Source: an uncultured Muribaculaceae bacterium
Lineage (GTDB): Bacteria > Bacteroidota > Bacteroidia > Bacteroidales > Muribaculaceae
Length of the DNA: 64,000 nucleotides
Assembly: GCA_910584365.1 (NCBI GenBank)
Contig: CAJUAF010000009.1
Span: forward strand, 72,386 to 136,385
Reading direction: 5' to 3'
The notes beneath the pieces are model-generated. The model saw nothing but the letters and a program-made list of their open reading frames with translations. It had not been told where the DNA came from and did not search any database. The position numbers and the translations under genes are program-made. The stretch's first letter is position 1, and each line of letters starts with the position of its first letter. This document shows, piece by piece, positions 8,658 to 17,310 of the stretch.

Positions 8658-9701
8658 TTATCGTATAACGACCTTCCGGGCCACATCGAGGGTGCGGATA
8701 ACATAGACTCCGGCAGCGATGTCTTCAAGACCGATGACAGAGGTGGCCGATGCCTTTACAAGAGAACCTGCGAGATTATAGAGTTCCACGGGAGCGTTGT
8801 CGCTGCCGAGAACACTGATGGTTTTGTCGGAGATGACGACCTGGATATCGCCGGCATCGGCGGTGACTTCATCCACACCGGCTCCTCCGGTGGGAGTATA
8901 GACGTAGATTCCGTCAATGAATGCTTTGCCTCCGTCGCCGAAAGCAGGATCGGCGGGGGCGTCTTCAATGGCTCGGTTCTGTCCGTCGGGAAGAGAGAAC
9001 ATCACGGCTTCACCCTGCCAGTCCTCTACCAGTCGGGTATAGTCCATTTCGATATCGAACTCATCTTTCATCATTTCGGCCACTTTGCCGAGTGTGATAT
9101 CCACAGCCACCCACTCTCCTTTCTTAAGAGAGCCGACAACGGGATAGTGGTTATTGACGTAATCATCGCTCAGGGTGAAGGAAGGCGCCGTCCCGTCGTT
9201 GCCGTCGGCTTTGAACCACTGAAGGTCGACGTAGGGAAGCGCGACGTCTCCGACCATGCATATGGCCATATGGAGATGACTGTCCGCATTGATGTGACTG
9301 AGATCGGTGTCTGTCTTACGGGCGATGAAGAATCCGCCCCAAAACTGCCACCATCCGCCGTGGATCTCGAATCCGTCAAAACAGCGGCCGTCGGCGGGAA
9401 CGGTTACAGCTGCGTAATCGTCATCCGATGCCCATCCGGCATTGCCGCCTGGATAATGGGCGTTGACGGCATCGTTCTCCCCCTTTACCCGATAGTCGTT
9501 GACCTTGATATTGGGGTTGGCGGCGAGTTTTTTCATTCCTGCGTCGCCAAGGGCGAACACATCATAGATACCGCCTTCGTTACAGAGAGTAACCGAAGGA
9601 TCAACCGAAGGATCGTCCACAACGAAAGTTTCCTGGGCGTTGACACTGGAGGCGGCGCCGAAAGCGCACATAGCAGCAATTGCAAGTGTAGATTTTTTCA
9701 T
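8658..9701 (-). CDS. Stand-alone secreted accessory-module protein of the PUL, with T9SS-like tail
   Basis: This 347-residue protein has a signal peptide (MKKSTLAIAAMCAFGAASSVNAQ), no catalytic domain, one copy of the module found C-terminal to the three neighbouring GH43 proteins (about 40-265), and a T9SS-like tail (about 275-347: VELYNLAGSLV, AAGVYVIRT). Blocks shared with the GH43 modules, in order, are YDVFALGDAGMKKL, VNDYRVKG, DLSHINADSHLHM, YVDLQWFKADG, PVVGSLKKGEW, MDYTRLVEDWQG and GIYVYTP. I do not recognise the module as a named family. Aromatic-rich stretches (GGWWQFWGG) would fit carbohydrate binding, but that is inference. It is the first gene of the locus, so it may be the most strongly expressed. 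The start is fixed by the signal peptide. Confidence 0.8.
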   Translation of the reverse strand: MKKSTLAIAAMCAFGAASSVNAQETFVVDDPSVDPSVTLCNEGGIYDVFALGDAGMKKLAANPNIKVNDYRVKGENDAVNAHYPGGNAGWASDDDYAAVTVPADGRCFDGFEIHGGWWQFWGGFFIARKTDTDLSHINADSHLHMAICMVGDVALPYVDLQWFKADGNDGTAPSFTLSDDYVNNHYPVVGSLKKGEWVAVDITLGKVAEMMKDEFDIEMDYTRLVEDWQGEAVMFSLPDGQNRAIEDAPADPAFGDGGKAFIDGIYVYTPTGGAGVDEVTADAGDIQVVISDKTISVLGSDNAPVELYNLAGSLVKASATSVIGLEDIAAGVYVIRTLDVARKVVIR

Positions 9702-9824
9702 GATAACTTATTATTAGGTCACATATCAAGGCGCTTGTGCCGCCTTGTATAAATATGACAAAAAAGCCGCCGCCGTGGGTAGTGAAATTTTTACATTTTT
9801 TTTATTTTCAGATTCGCTGAATAG

Positions 9825-9977
9825 TTACACATAATGTACTGTAACCACGCTCCCCCGGTTGGGTACCGCACCTTTGGGGTTACCGGTTTTGATTACCTTG
9901 TACAATATCCCTTTGTCGAGGGTTTTCACTCCCGGCTCATTGGCCTTGTCGGCGACTGCAAAGTTATAAAATTTCAT
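9825..9977 (-). pseudogene. Truncated FKBP-type peptidyl-prolyl isomerase remnant
   Basis: A 50-codon reading frame starts at 9977 and ends in TAA at 9825-9827. It encodes MKFYNFAVADKANEPG, then VKTLDKGILYKVIKTG, then RGSVVTVHYV. This matches the N-terminal part of Bacteroidales FKBP-type isomerases, whose domain normally begins with a GxxYKVIKxG strand and reaches VTVHYxGxLxDG. Here the frame stops right after VTVHYV. The following codons in the same frame show no FKBP-like residues, so the rest of the domain has been lost by rearrangement rather than by one nonsense change. It is divergent from menD. The alternative is an unrelated small protein. Confidence 0.6.
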
Positions 9978-10108
9978 CCATTAAGCCTGTATCTTTTCAA
10001 CCGAACGACATACGACATGAATCATGCAGCCTCTCATGGTGCTTTATCATCAGAAGTTATTCAAATCCTGATGTACATACTTGATAATCGGGACCATATT
10101 AGTTTGAA

Positions 10109-10181
10109 AATCCCAGTTTGGCCGTTTTTATCGCGGAGAATTACTGGGATTGCAGCGACATTTCGGGTTTTTTCAGTAATT
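10109..10181 (+). promoter_or_regulatory. Overlapping inverted repeats and -7 box just upstream of menD
   Basis: AATCCCAGT (10109-10117) is complementary to ACTGGGATT (10143-10151). AATTACTG (10139-10146) is complementary to CAGTAATT (10174-10181). The two pairings share 10143-10146 and so exclude each other, like an attenuator. The second repeat overlaps a TAnnTTTG -7 box (TAATTTTG, 10177-10184) with no well-placed -33 element. If that box is used, transcription would start within a few bases of the menD ATG. Whether the region acts as RNA or as a protein operator cannot be told from sequence. Confidence 0.4.
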
Positions 10182-10191
10182 TTGTGGTGAA

Positions 10192-11859
10192 ATGAAGAAC
10201 AGTGATAAAGAAACGGCGGTGATGCTGACGCAGGCTCTCGAGGCATACGGCGTCAGGGAAGCAGTGACCTCCCCCGGCTCCCGGAACGCCCCTCTGGTTG
10301 TGGCCGCGCAGCGCTGCGGCGCCTTGCGCCTGCGCACGGTCATCGACGAGCGGTCGGCGGCGTTCATCGCCCTGGGAATCGCTCAGACGTCGATGCGACC
10401 GGTGGCCCTGATCTGCACCTCCGGCACGGCATTGCTAAATTACGCTCCGGCGGTTGCCGAAGCCTATTACCGGAAAACGCCTCTGATAGTTATTTCCGCC
10501 GACCGTCCGGCCCGATGGATCGGCCAGGACGACAGCCAGACTCTTCCCCAGCCAGGTATCCTGGACAAAATCACCGTCATGTCCGTCACTCTTCCACCGG
10601 AAATGCGTACCCACGACGATTTCTGGCTGACGAACCGACGCCTCAACGAGGCGTTGCAACAGGCTGTGTCCGGTCGTCCCGGTCCCGTTCATATCAATGT
10701 TCCCCTTTCCGAACCGCTCGGAGGAGAATGTGAGGAGAAAGACCATCCTTTCCGCTTCCGGAAAATAGACCTTATGCTTCCGGAAAAGAAACTCGGAGTA
10801 ACCCAGGCCCGCGCCCTGGCCGAAGAAATCCACGGTAAAAAAATCCTTATCGCCGGAGGGTTCTGCCCCCCGTCGGCCGAAGTCAGCAAGGCGATGGCAA
10901 AGCTGTCGACTCTGGCGGACATAGTCATAGCCGCCGACGCGCTGGCCAACCTCAACTGTCCCGGAATCGTGGAGCGTCCGGACCTTCTGGATTTCGATGC
11001 TCTGTCGCTTCCTCCCGGACGACCCGACATACTGATTACTTTCGGGGGCGCTCTTCTTTCCCGCAAACTGAAAGAATTTCTGCGCCTGACCGATTTCGAA
11101 GCCCACTGGCATATCGGAACCAACGATATGCTAATCGACTCATATTTCTCGCTTACCCGGAGAATCGAAATCGCGGAGAGCGATTTCTTCCCCCGCCTGG
11201 CCAATGCGATGCTTTATCTTTCCGGAAAGGGGAAAAAATCCTCCTCCGGCGGGGGAGCGTTTCGTGCCGTCTGGCATGAGGCTGCGTCCCGGGCCGAAGC
11301 CGATTACAGGCTCAGGACGGAATCGGCCGGATGGGACGGGCGGAGCGCCGTGGCTGCATTGCTCGCAGAACTCCCCTCCGACTGGAATCTGCAACTCAGC
11401 AACGGACTGACAGTCCGCTATGCCGTGAACAGCGGCGCGGCGAGGTTCCACCGCCGCGACTGTAACCGCGGCGTAAGCGGCATCGACGGGTCGGCCTCTA
11501 CGGCCCTGGGGGCCTCCCTCTCTTTCAAAGGAACAACCCTGCTTCTGAGCGGAGATATGTCAATGCAGTACGACCTGGGGGCGCTGAGCTGCAACTACCT
11601 GACGCCGCGGCTGAAAATCGCGGTAATCAATAACGGCGGCGGTGGCATTTTCCGGAAAGTGGAGTCCACGCGGAATCTGCCGGAACTGGAGGAACGCTTC
11701 GTCTGCCGCACGAATCTGCCCCTGGAGGAGCTTGCCCGGGCTTACGGCCTGGAATACTTCCGCGCAGCTTCCGAAGAGGAACTCCGGGAGGTGCTGCCGC
11801 GGTTCCGTCAGGAGCGTCTGCGACCCTGTCTGCTCGAAATCATCGTTCCGGACAAATAG
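10192..11859 (+). CDS. menD: 2-succinyl-5-enolpyruvyl-6-hydroxy-3-cyclohexene-1-carboxylate synthase
   Basis: This 555-residue enzyme uses thiamine diphosphate (ThDP) and Mg to join isochorismate and 2-oxoglutarate in menaquinone synthesis. The N-terminal ThDP domain has SPGSRNAPLVVA (27-38) and the conserved Glu at about 53 in DERSAAF. A middle domain and a C-terminal ThDP/Mg-binding domain follow, with SGDMSMQYDLGAL and INNGGGGIF. Length is normal. It opens the men operon. The isochorismate synthase gene (menF), often found directly upstream in Bacteroidales, is absent here; an FKBP remnant on the opposite strand occupies that position. The start is the first ATG after the inverted repeats. 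Confidence 0.95.
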   Translation: MKNSDKETAVMLTQALEAYGVREAVTSPGSRNAPLVVAAQRCGALRLRTVIDERSAAFIALGIAQTSMRPVALICTSGTALLNYAPAVAEAYYRKTPLIVISADRPARWIGQDDSQTLPQPGILDKITVMSVTLPPEMRTHDDFWLTNRRLNEALQQAVSGRPGPVHINVPLSEPLGGECEEKDHPFRFRKIDLMLPEKKLGVTQARALAEEIHGKKILIAGGFCPPSAEVSKAMAKLSTLADIVIAADALANLNCPGIVERPDLLDFDALSLPPGRPDILITFGGALLSRKLKEFLRLTDFEAHWHIGTNDMLIDSYFSLTRRIEIAESDFFPRLANAMLYLSGKGKKSSSGGGAFRAVWHEAASRAEADYRLRTESAGWDGRSAVAALLAELPSDWNLQLSNGLTVRYAVNSGAARFHRRDCNRGVSGIDGSASTALGASLSFKGTTLLLSGDMSMQYDLGALSCNYLTPRLKIAVINNGGGGIFRKVESTRNLPELEERFVCRTNLPLEELARAYGLEYFRAASEEELREVLPRFRQERLRPCLLEIIVPDK

Positions 11860-11909
11860 AATTTTAGAAGATTCAACAACATATCACAGCATATAATCGA
11901 CAACCGCTT

Positions 11910-12731
11910 ATGAAACGCGACTGGAAAACCATAAAGAAATATGAAGACATCCTCTTCGAACAGTTCGGAGGAATTGCCAAAATCACTATAAACCGTCCCG
12001 AAGTCTACAACGCTTTCCGCCCGCAGACTAATTTCGAGATGCTCGACGCCATGAACTATTGCCGGGCCACTCCGGAAATCGGAGTGATTATCCTGACCGG
12101 CACCGGCGACAAGGCTTTCTGCTCCGGAGGCGACCAGCATTACAAAGGAGCCGGCGGCTACATCGACGCCGACGGCACTCCCCGCCTCAACGTTCTGGAA
12201 CTCCATAAGGCCATCCGCTCCATCCCCAAACCGGTAATCGCTATGGTCAACGGCTATGCCATCGGCGGTGGTAACGTGCTGAACGTTGTCTGCGACCTTT
12301 CCATCGCTTCGGAAAACGCCCGGTTCGGCCAGACAGGACCGAAAGTGGGAAGTTTCGACGCCGGATTCGGCTCCTCCTACCTGGCCCGTTGCGTAGGTCA
12401 GAAGAAAGCGCGCGAAATCTGGTATCTCTGCCGGCAGTACACCGCCCGGGAGGCCCTCGAGATGGGGATGATCAATGCCGTCGTTCCTCTGGAACGCCTG
12501 GAGGACGAGACGGTGGAGTGGTGCGAGACTATTCTCCAGCGTTCCCCGATGGCTATCCGCATGATCAAACGCGCCCTCAACGCCGAACTTGACGGGCAGG
12601 CCGGACTGATGGAATTCGCCGGTGACGCAACCTTATTATATTACCTCATGCCGGAAGCCCAGGAAGGGAAGAACGCATTCCTGGAAAAACGCGCCCCTGA
12701 CTTCGGACAGTTCCCCAAATTCCCGGGCTGA
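11910..12731 (+). CDS. menB: 1,4-dihydroxy-2-naphthoyl-CoA synthase
   Basis: This 273-residue enzyme has the crotonase fold and closes the ring of o-succinylbenzoyl-CoA in menaquinone synthesis. Visible features are the oxyanion-hole region CSGGDQHYKGAGG (about 71-83), GYAIGGGNVLN, and QTGPKVGSFDAGFGSSYLA (about 141-159). The QTG form at 141-143 is that of the bicarbonate-using type I enzymes such as the E. coli protein. It lies 50 bp after menD, and its TGA overlaps the menC ATG (TGATG at 12729-12733), so the two are translationally coupled. Length is normal. Confidence 0.96.
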   Translation: MKRDWKTIKKYEDILFEQFGGIAKITINRPEVYNAFRPQTNFEMLDAMNYCRATPEIGVIILTGTGDKAFCSGGDQHYKGAGGYIDADGTPRLNVLELHKAIRSIPKPVIAMVNGYAIGGGNVLNVVCDLSIASENARFGQTGPKVGSFDAGFGSSYLARCVGQKKAREIWYLCRQYTAREALEMGMINAVVPLERLEDETVEWCETILQRSPMAIRMIKRALNAELDGQAGLMEFAGDATLLYYLMPEAQEGKNAFLEKRAPDFGQFPKFPG

Positions 12732-13759
12732 TGGTCAGAGCGTCTTTCGAGAGATACACCCTCAGGTTCCGGGAGGTAGCCATCACCTCCCGGGCCTCGA
12801 TGAGGGTGAAGAACACCTATCTGCTCCGGCTTGAGGCCGACGAGCTTCCCGGGAGGAAAACGCTGGGGGAAGTGGCGCTGTTCGAAGGCCTGAGCCTGGA
12901 GGACACACCCGCTTTTGAAAGCATCCTGGCCGAAACCTGCCGCCGGATATCGGAATGCCGCACACTGGCCGAAGCCATGGACCGCCTGCCGGAGGTCTCC
13001 TCCATAAGGTTCGGCTTTGAATCGGCAATCCTCCGCAGCGGACTTCTGCCCCCCTCCGACTCTCAGCGACGATGGCTTTCGGGAGAAAGCGGCATAGAAA
13101 TCAACGGACTGGTATGGATGGGGGACAAGCAGACGATGCGCCGCCGCATACGCGAGAAACTTGATGCGGGGTTCCGCTGTGTCAAACTGAAAATCGGCGG
13201 AATCCGGTTCGAAGATGAAATCGAGCTTCTTGCGGAAATCCGCAGTGAATATTCCCCCGACGACATAGAATTGCGTCTGGATGCCAACGGAGGTTTCACT
13301 CCGGAGAACGCCATGGAGCGGCTGGAGCGGCTGGCCGCTTTCACAATCCACTCGATTGAGCAGCCGATAAAGCCTGGTCAGTGGGAGGAGATGCGGCGCC
13401 TCTGCCGTCTCTCCCCGATTCCCGTAGCGCTGGACGAAGAACTGATAGGGTTCCGCTCCGATGACGAGAAACAGCGGATGCTGGAATCAATATCGCCGCA
13501 GTATATTATCCTGAAACCGTCGCTATGCGGAGGTTTCAGGGAAGCCGACCGCTGGATAGAACTGGCCGTCGCCGCCGGTGCGGCCTGGTGGGGAACCTCC
13601 GCGCTGGAATCCGACATAGGGCTGGAGGCCCTCGGTCTGTGGACGGCGGGGCATGATCCCTCCATGCCTCAGGGACTCGGCACCGGGAATCTCTACACCA
13701 ACAATTTCCCTTCGCCGCTGCGGCTGGAAGGTTCCCGCCTGTGGTATAAAAATTCCTGA
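12731..13759 (+). CDS. menC: o-Succinylbenzoate synthase
   Basis: This 342-residue member of the enolase superfamily dehydrates the MenD/MenH product to o-succinylbenzoate. The catalytic pattern is complete: KLK at 152-154, metal ligands D184 (LDANGG), E210 (IEQPI) and D235 (LDEEL), and the second base K262 (LKPSLCGGF). It starts inside the menB stop codon and ends 5 bp before menE. Menaquinone is the respiratory quinone of Bacteroidales. The gene is assigned to menC rather than to a dipeptide epimerase because of its operon. Confidence 0.93.
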   Translation: MVRASFERYTLRFREVAITSRASMRVKNTYLLRLEADELPGRKTLGEVALFEGLSLEDTPAFESILAETCRRISECRTLAEAMDRLPEVSSIRFGFESAILRSGLLPPSDSQRRWLSGESGIEINGLVWMGDKQTMRRRIREKLDAGFRCVKLKIGGIRFEDEIELLAEIRSEYSPDDIELRLDANGGFTPENAMERLERLAAFTIHSIEQPIKPGQWEEMRRLCRLSPIPVALDEELIGFRSDDEKQRMLESISPQYIILKPSLCGGFREADRWIELAVAAGAAWWGTSALESDIGLEALGLWTAGHDPSMPQGLGTGNLYTNNFPSPLRLEGSRLWYKNS

Positions 13760-13764
13760 TCCCG

Positions 13765-14757
13765 ATGTTTTCGATAATCTTTTCGGATGACTATCCCCTC
13801 CGCCGGGAAGCTGAGGAGTTTCTGGAGCAATGGTATGGCGGCGAAGAGTTCATCACCGCCCATACATCCGGATCCACGGGGGAACCTAAGGAGATACGGC
13901 TGCCGAAACAGGATATGCTCCTGTCGGCCCGCGCCACCAATCTCAGGTTCTCCATCTCGGCGTCGTCGCGTCTTCTATGCCCCCTCTCTCCGGGTTACAT
14001 AGCGGGTAAGATGATGATTGTAAGGGCCATTGCCGCGCAGTGCGCCGTGGCGTTCGTCACCCCTTCCAACCGGTTTACCGACAGCGATGCCGTCAACGAT
14101 TTTCTGAAGGACGGTCCGGTAGCGCTCCTGCCTGTGGTCCCGTCGCAATGTCAGGCGTTGGCCGGATGGGAACATCTGCCGCGCATAGACAACATCATCG
14201 TAGGGGGCGCTCCCCTTTCTCCCGGGATGGAGGAGCGGCTGGCAAACACAAACACCTGCACGGCGTTCTATGCGACTTACGGCATGACGGAAACCTGCAG
14301 CCACGTAGCCCTGCGCCGGCTTGGAGAACCACGGTTCGAAGCGATGCCGGGAATCACATTTACTGTCGACGTCCGCGACTGCCTGACTGTCAACGCTCCG
14401 GAATATTCTTTCGGCAGGCTGCAGACCAACGATATCGTGCGTCTGACGTCATCGCGGACATTCGAGTGGCTCGGGCGTTATGACAACGTGATTAACAGCG
14501 GCGGCATAAAAATATTTCCGGAGAAACTTGAGCGGGAACTTGCCCCGCTTCTCCCCTTTCAGTTCTATATAAAGGGGATCCCGTCAGAAAAATGGGGGGC
14601 GGAAACGGCCCTTGTGTGTCCGGCGGACGCTCCACTCGATGACGCGGAAATCCTTGCCCTGTGCCGCTCCCGGCTTGCGCCTTTCCAGGTGCCTCGCTCG
14701 GTTATCCGCATGACGCAGCTTTCCCTTACCTCCACGGGAAAAATCCGGCGCATATGA
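13765..14757 (+). CDS. menE: o-Succinylbenzoate-CoA ligase (short Bacteroidetes form)
   Basis: This 330-residue AMP-forming ligase activates o-succinylbenzoate with CoA to make the MenB substrate. It has the adenylate-binding loop TSGSTGEPK (34-42), YGMTETCSHVA (about 172-182), and a C-terminal subdomain with GRYDNVINSGGIKIFPEK and the terminal lysine region LTSTGKIRRI. It is shorter than the enzymes of other phyla (about 450-490 residues) because the N-terminal part is reduced, which is common in Bacteroidetes. It is the last gene of the operon and is followed by a bidirectional terminator. Confidence 0.92.
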   Translation: MFSIIFSDDYPLRREAEEFLEQWYGGEEFITAHTSGSTGEPKEIRLPKQDMLLSARATNLRFSISASSRLLCPLSPGYIAGKMMIVRAIAAQCAVAFVTPSNRFTDSDAVNDFLKDGPVALLPVVPSQCQALAGWEHLPRIDNIIVGGAPLSPGMEERLANTNTCTAFYATYGMTETCSHVALRRLGEPRFEAMPGITFTVDVRDCLTVNAPEYSFGRLQTNDIVRLTSSRTFEWLGRYDNVINSGGIKIFPEKLERELAPLLPFQFYIKGIPSEKWGAETALVCPADAPLDDAEILALCRSRLAPFQVPRSVIRMTQLSLTSTGKIRRI

Positions 14758-14778
14758 AAGCCGGACATATAGGCGATT

Positions 14779-14829
14779 AACAGGGCAAAAGCGCATCGCA
14801 ATGACACGCTTTTGCCCTGTTTATTTTTC
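14779..14829. terminator. Bidirectional terminator between menE and buk
   Basis: An inverted repeat AACAGGGCAAAAGCG...CGCTTTTGCCCTGTT forms a 15-bp stem with a short loop. TTATTTTT follows on the plus strand, and an A-rich stretch lies inside the arms. It separates the convergent men operon and ptb-buk operon. Confidence 0.85.
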
Positions 14830-14855
14830 AACGATTTCTCTACGGGCGCACCGGC

Positions 14856-16016
14856 TTACGCGGGAGCGCAGATTTCCTTGTTCTTGCGAGCCATGGTCTC
14901 GCGGGGAGGATTGGCGGTGCTGAGTCCGGTCGGGAGATGATAAGTCTTGACTTTCTGCTCGCCGCGGAGTGCGCCGAGAGCATTGAGAGCCAGAGCCTCC
15001 AGTTCATCCTCGCCGGGATAGACATACATCGGGGCAAGGAATTCCACCCGCTGACGCAGGTGTTCCATGACATATTTGGAATAGGCGATTCCGCCGGTTA
15101 CCAGAATAGCGTCAATCTTGCCGAACAGCACCGGAGCAAGCGCCCCGACGGCTTTCGCGATCTGATAAATCATCGCGTTGAGCATCAGTTCGGCTTTCTC
15201 GTCTCCCTCGGCTATGCGCTGTTCGATTTCGGGGATGGAGACCGTGCCCAGATGGGCGGCAAGGCCGGCTTTCCCGCTTATGCGTTTCTTCAGTTCCTCT
15301 TTTGTGTAACGCCCCGAGTAGCAGAGATCGATCAAAGCACCCGAAGGGAGGGAACCGGCACGCTCGGGAGAGAAAGGGCCCTCTCCGTCGAAAGCGTTGT
15401 TGACATCGATGCAGCGTCCCTTGCAATGGGCGCCCACAGAGATTCCTCCCCCGAGATGACAGATAATCAGATTCATGTCCTCATACTTCTTCGGGGCTTC
15501 GGGATGACGCTCGGAATAATCGCGGGCGAAGCGGCGGGCGATGGCGCGCTGGTTCAGCGCGTGCCACGTGGTGATTCGGGGCATGATGGGAGAGCCGGTG
15601 ATGTGGGCTATCTCGTCCATCTCATCCACGATTCCGGGATCGGCGATGAAGGCGCGGCATCCGTTGAGATAAGATGCGATGTCGTGGGCCAGGAGGCTTC
15701 CGAGGTTGCAGGCATGATCGCGGGGAGCGTTCTTCATGGCCTGCACCATCTCTTCGTTGACATCGTAGACCCCGCCGGGAATCGGCTGGGTAAGACCTCC
15801 GCGTCCGATTACGGCATCGAACTCAAAGGGAATATTATTGTCGGCCAGAGCCTTGATAATCAGATCCCGGCGATAGTCGAGCTGGTCGAGTACACGGGGG
15901 AAAGGCGCCAGTTCCTCGACGGAATGGCGGATAGTATGGGTCATGAGAGGAACTGCATCCTCGAAAACTGCAATCTTTGTGGAGGTAGAACCCGGATTAA
16001 TGGCTAATATCTTCAT
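14856..16016 (-). CDS. buk: Butyrate kinase
   Basis: This 386-residue enzyme of the acetate-kinase/ASKHA fold interconverts butyryl phosphate and butyrate (or branched-chain homologues), making ATP. It begins KILAINPGSTSTKIAVFE, the phosphate-binding loop, and has ICHLGGGISVGAHCKGR and ILVTGGIAYSKYV further on. The ATG at 16016 is chosen because the conserved N-terminus begins there; an upstream in-frame ATG at 16040 would add eight unrelated residues. It is downstream of ptb (gap 54 bp). In Bacteroidales the pair may also serve isobutyrate or isovalerate formed from amino acids; the sequence does not decide which. Confidence 0.94.
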   Translation of the reverse strand: MKILAINPGSTSTKIAVFEDAVPLMTHTIRHSVEELAPFPRVLDQLDYRRDLIIKALADNNIPFEFDAVIGRGGLTQPIPGGVYDVNEEMVQAMKNAPRDHACNLGSLLAHDIASYLNGCRAFIADPGIVDEMDEIAHITGSPIMPRITTWHALNQRAIARRFARDYSERHPEAPKKYEDMNLIICHLGGGISVGAHCKGRCIDVNNAFDGEGPFSPERAGSLPSGALIDLCYSGRYTKEELKKRISGKAGLAAHLGTVSIPEIEQRIAEGDEKAELMLNAMIYQIAKAVGALAPVLFGKIDAILVTGGIAYSKYVMEHLRQRVEFLAPMYVYPGEDELEALALNALGALRGEQKVKTYHLPTGLSTANPPRETMARKNKEICAPA

Positions 16017-16070
16017 CTTTGATTCTTTGAAGTAAGTCAATACGGAGAGAGGACAGACTGAGAGAATTTC

Positions 16071-16979
16071 TCAATGGCAGGCCAGGGCGGCCAGGGCCAG
16101 CGAATTGTACTTGCTGTCGGCGGAATCGCTGCGCGACGGCAACACAACCGGCACGTCAGGACCGAGAAGCATCCCGGCCATGCGGGCTTTCGCAAAATAG
16201 GATAGAGTCTTATAGAACGTGTTGCCCGATTCTATATTCGGGAAAATCAGAAGGTCGGCGGCGCCGCAGACTTCCGACTCGATTCCCTTTACCTGGGCCG
16301 AATGAAGGTCGCAGGCGGTCTTGACGTCCATCGGTCCTCCAAGTACGGCATCGCCGAACTCCCCGTTTTCGGCCAGTTTGATAAGTTCCACGTAATCGAC
16401 CGAATTGGGGAATTTGGGATTTACTTTTTCTGTAAAATGGATCAGCGCTACTTTCGGGCGTTCGATTCCGAACCGGCGGAGAACCCCCAGGTCAAGATGA
16501 ATCATCTTTACCCTCTGTTCCAGGGTCGGATAAGGAATCACGGCCACATCGGAATAGAACAGCAGACGGTTCATTCCCGGCACATGGCTGACGGTAATAT
16601 GCGTCAGCAGGTTGCCGCGGTCGAGAATCCCCTGCTCCTTGTTGAGGACCGCATGGAGCAGGACATCTGTTCCCACGAGCCCTTTCATCAGGATGTCGGC
16701 TTTCTTTTCCCGGGCCAGGCGCACCCCGGCTGCCGCGGCTTCGGCCGGTGTGGAAGCCTCCTCAATCTCTACAAGGGAGGGGAAGCGCGCGGGAAGTCCC
16801 GTGGCCTCGATCATGGATTTATCCCCGACAAGAATCGCACGGATAAATCCGTCGGACAGAGCGTCGGCTACGGCGCCACAGGTCCCTTCGTCGTAGGGAC
16901 ACACAACGGCAACCCGGGGCTGATGGTTCAGAGTCGCCAGATGTTCGGTTAATTCCTTGAAAGATGTGATAAGGCTCAT
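16071..16979 (-). CDS. ptb: Phosphate butyryltransferase
   Basis: This 302-residue phosphate acyltransferase converts butyryl-CoA and phosphate to butyryl phosphate, which the next gene product, butyrate kinase, uses. Conserved blocks are VAVVCPYDEGTCGAVADAL near the N-terminus, ADILMKGLVGTDVLLHAVL and the C-terminal LIFPNIESGNTFYK and PVVLPSRSDSA. It starts the ptb-buk operon. The 768-bp AT-rich gap upstream holds the likely promoter and a separate small RNA candidate. Length and motifs are typical. Confidence 0.94.
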   Translation of the reverse strand: MSLITSFKELTEHLATLNHQPRVAVVCPYDEGTCGAVADALSDGFIRAILVGDKSMIEATGLPARFPSLVEIEEASTPAEAAAAGVRLAREKKADILMKGLVGTDVLLHAVLNKEQGILDRGNLLTHITVSHVPGMNRLLFYSDVAVIPYPTLEQRVKMIHLDLGVLRRFGIERPKVALIHFTEKVNPKFPNSVDYVELIKLAENGEFGDAVLGGPMDVKTACDLHSAQVKGIESEVCGAADLLIFPNIESGNTFYKTLSYFAKARMAGMLLGPDVPVVLPSRSDSADSKYNSLALAALACH

Positions 16980-17310
16980 AAAAACTATATTTTATTCCCA
17001 AACGGAACCTCAGATGTATCCGTTTTTTGCAAATTTCGGAAAAATTTTTGGAATAATTGTCTGTTCTGTGCAACTTTTTTTCATTAAAAATGAAATATTT
17101 CAACTGTTAATTTCAATAATTTGGTTATCAAATTCTTTATTTAATCTTAATTTTATATACCAATACAGGTGCTTTTCCCTCATTTTTAAACTGTCTCTCA
17201 GAAGAAAAGATGCACATATAACGCCAAAATGTGCAATTCGCTTTAAAACGTTCAATATCTGTTTTTAAACACAAATAGTAAAAATATGTTTAACAACATA
17301 TTTTCGGGCC
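16980..17310. other. AT-rich gene-free stretch upstream of ptb
   Basis: This is much richer in A and T than the flanking genes. No credible gene is seen: the plus-strand frame here has no recognisable protein and is full of AT-rich codons. It probably carries the ptb promoter and leader, but I could not find a convincing -33/-7 pair on the minus strand. Confidence 0.5.

Noticed and set aside
16957..17268. 103-codon plus-strand frame over the ptb start and gap
   Set aside because: It overlaps the ptb N-terminus, is made of low-complexity Phe/Ile/Asn codons and has no recognisable motif.
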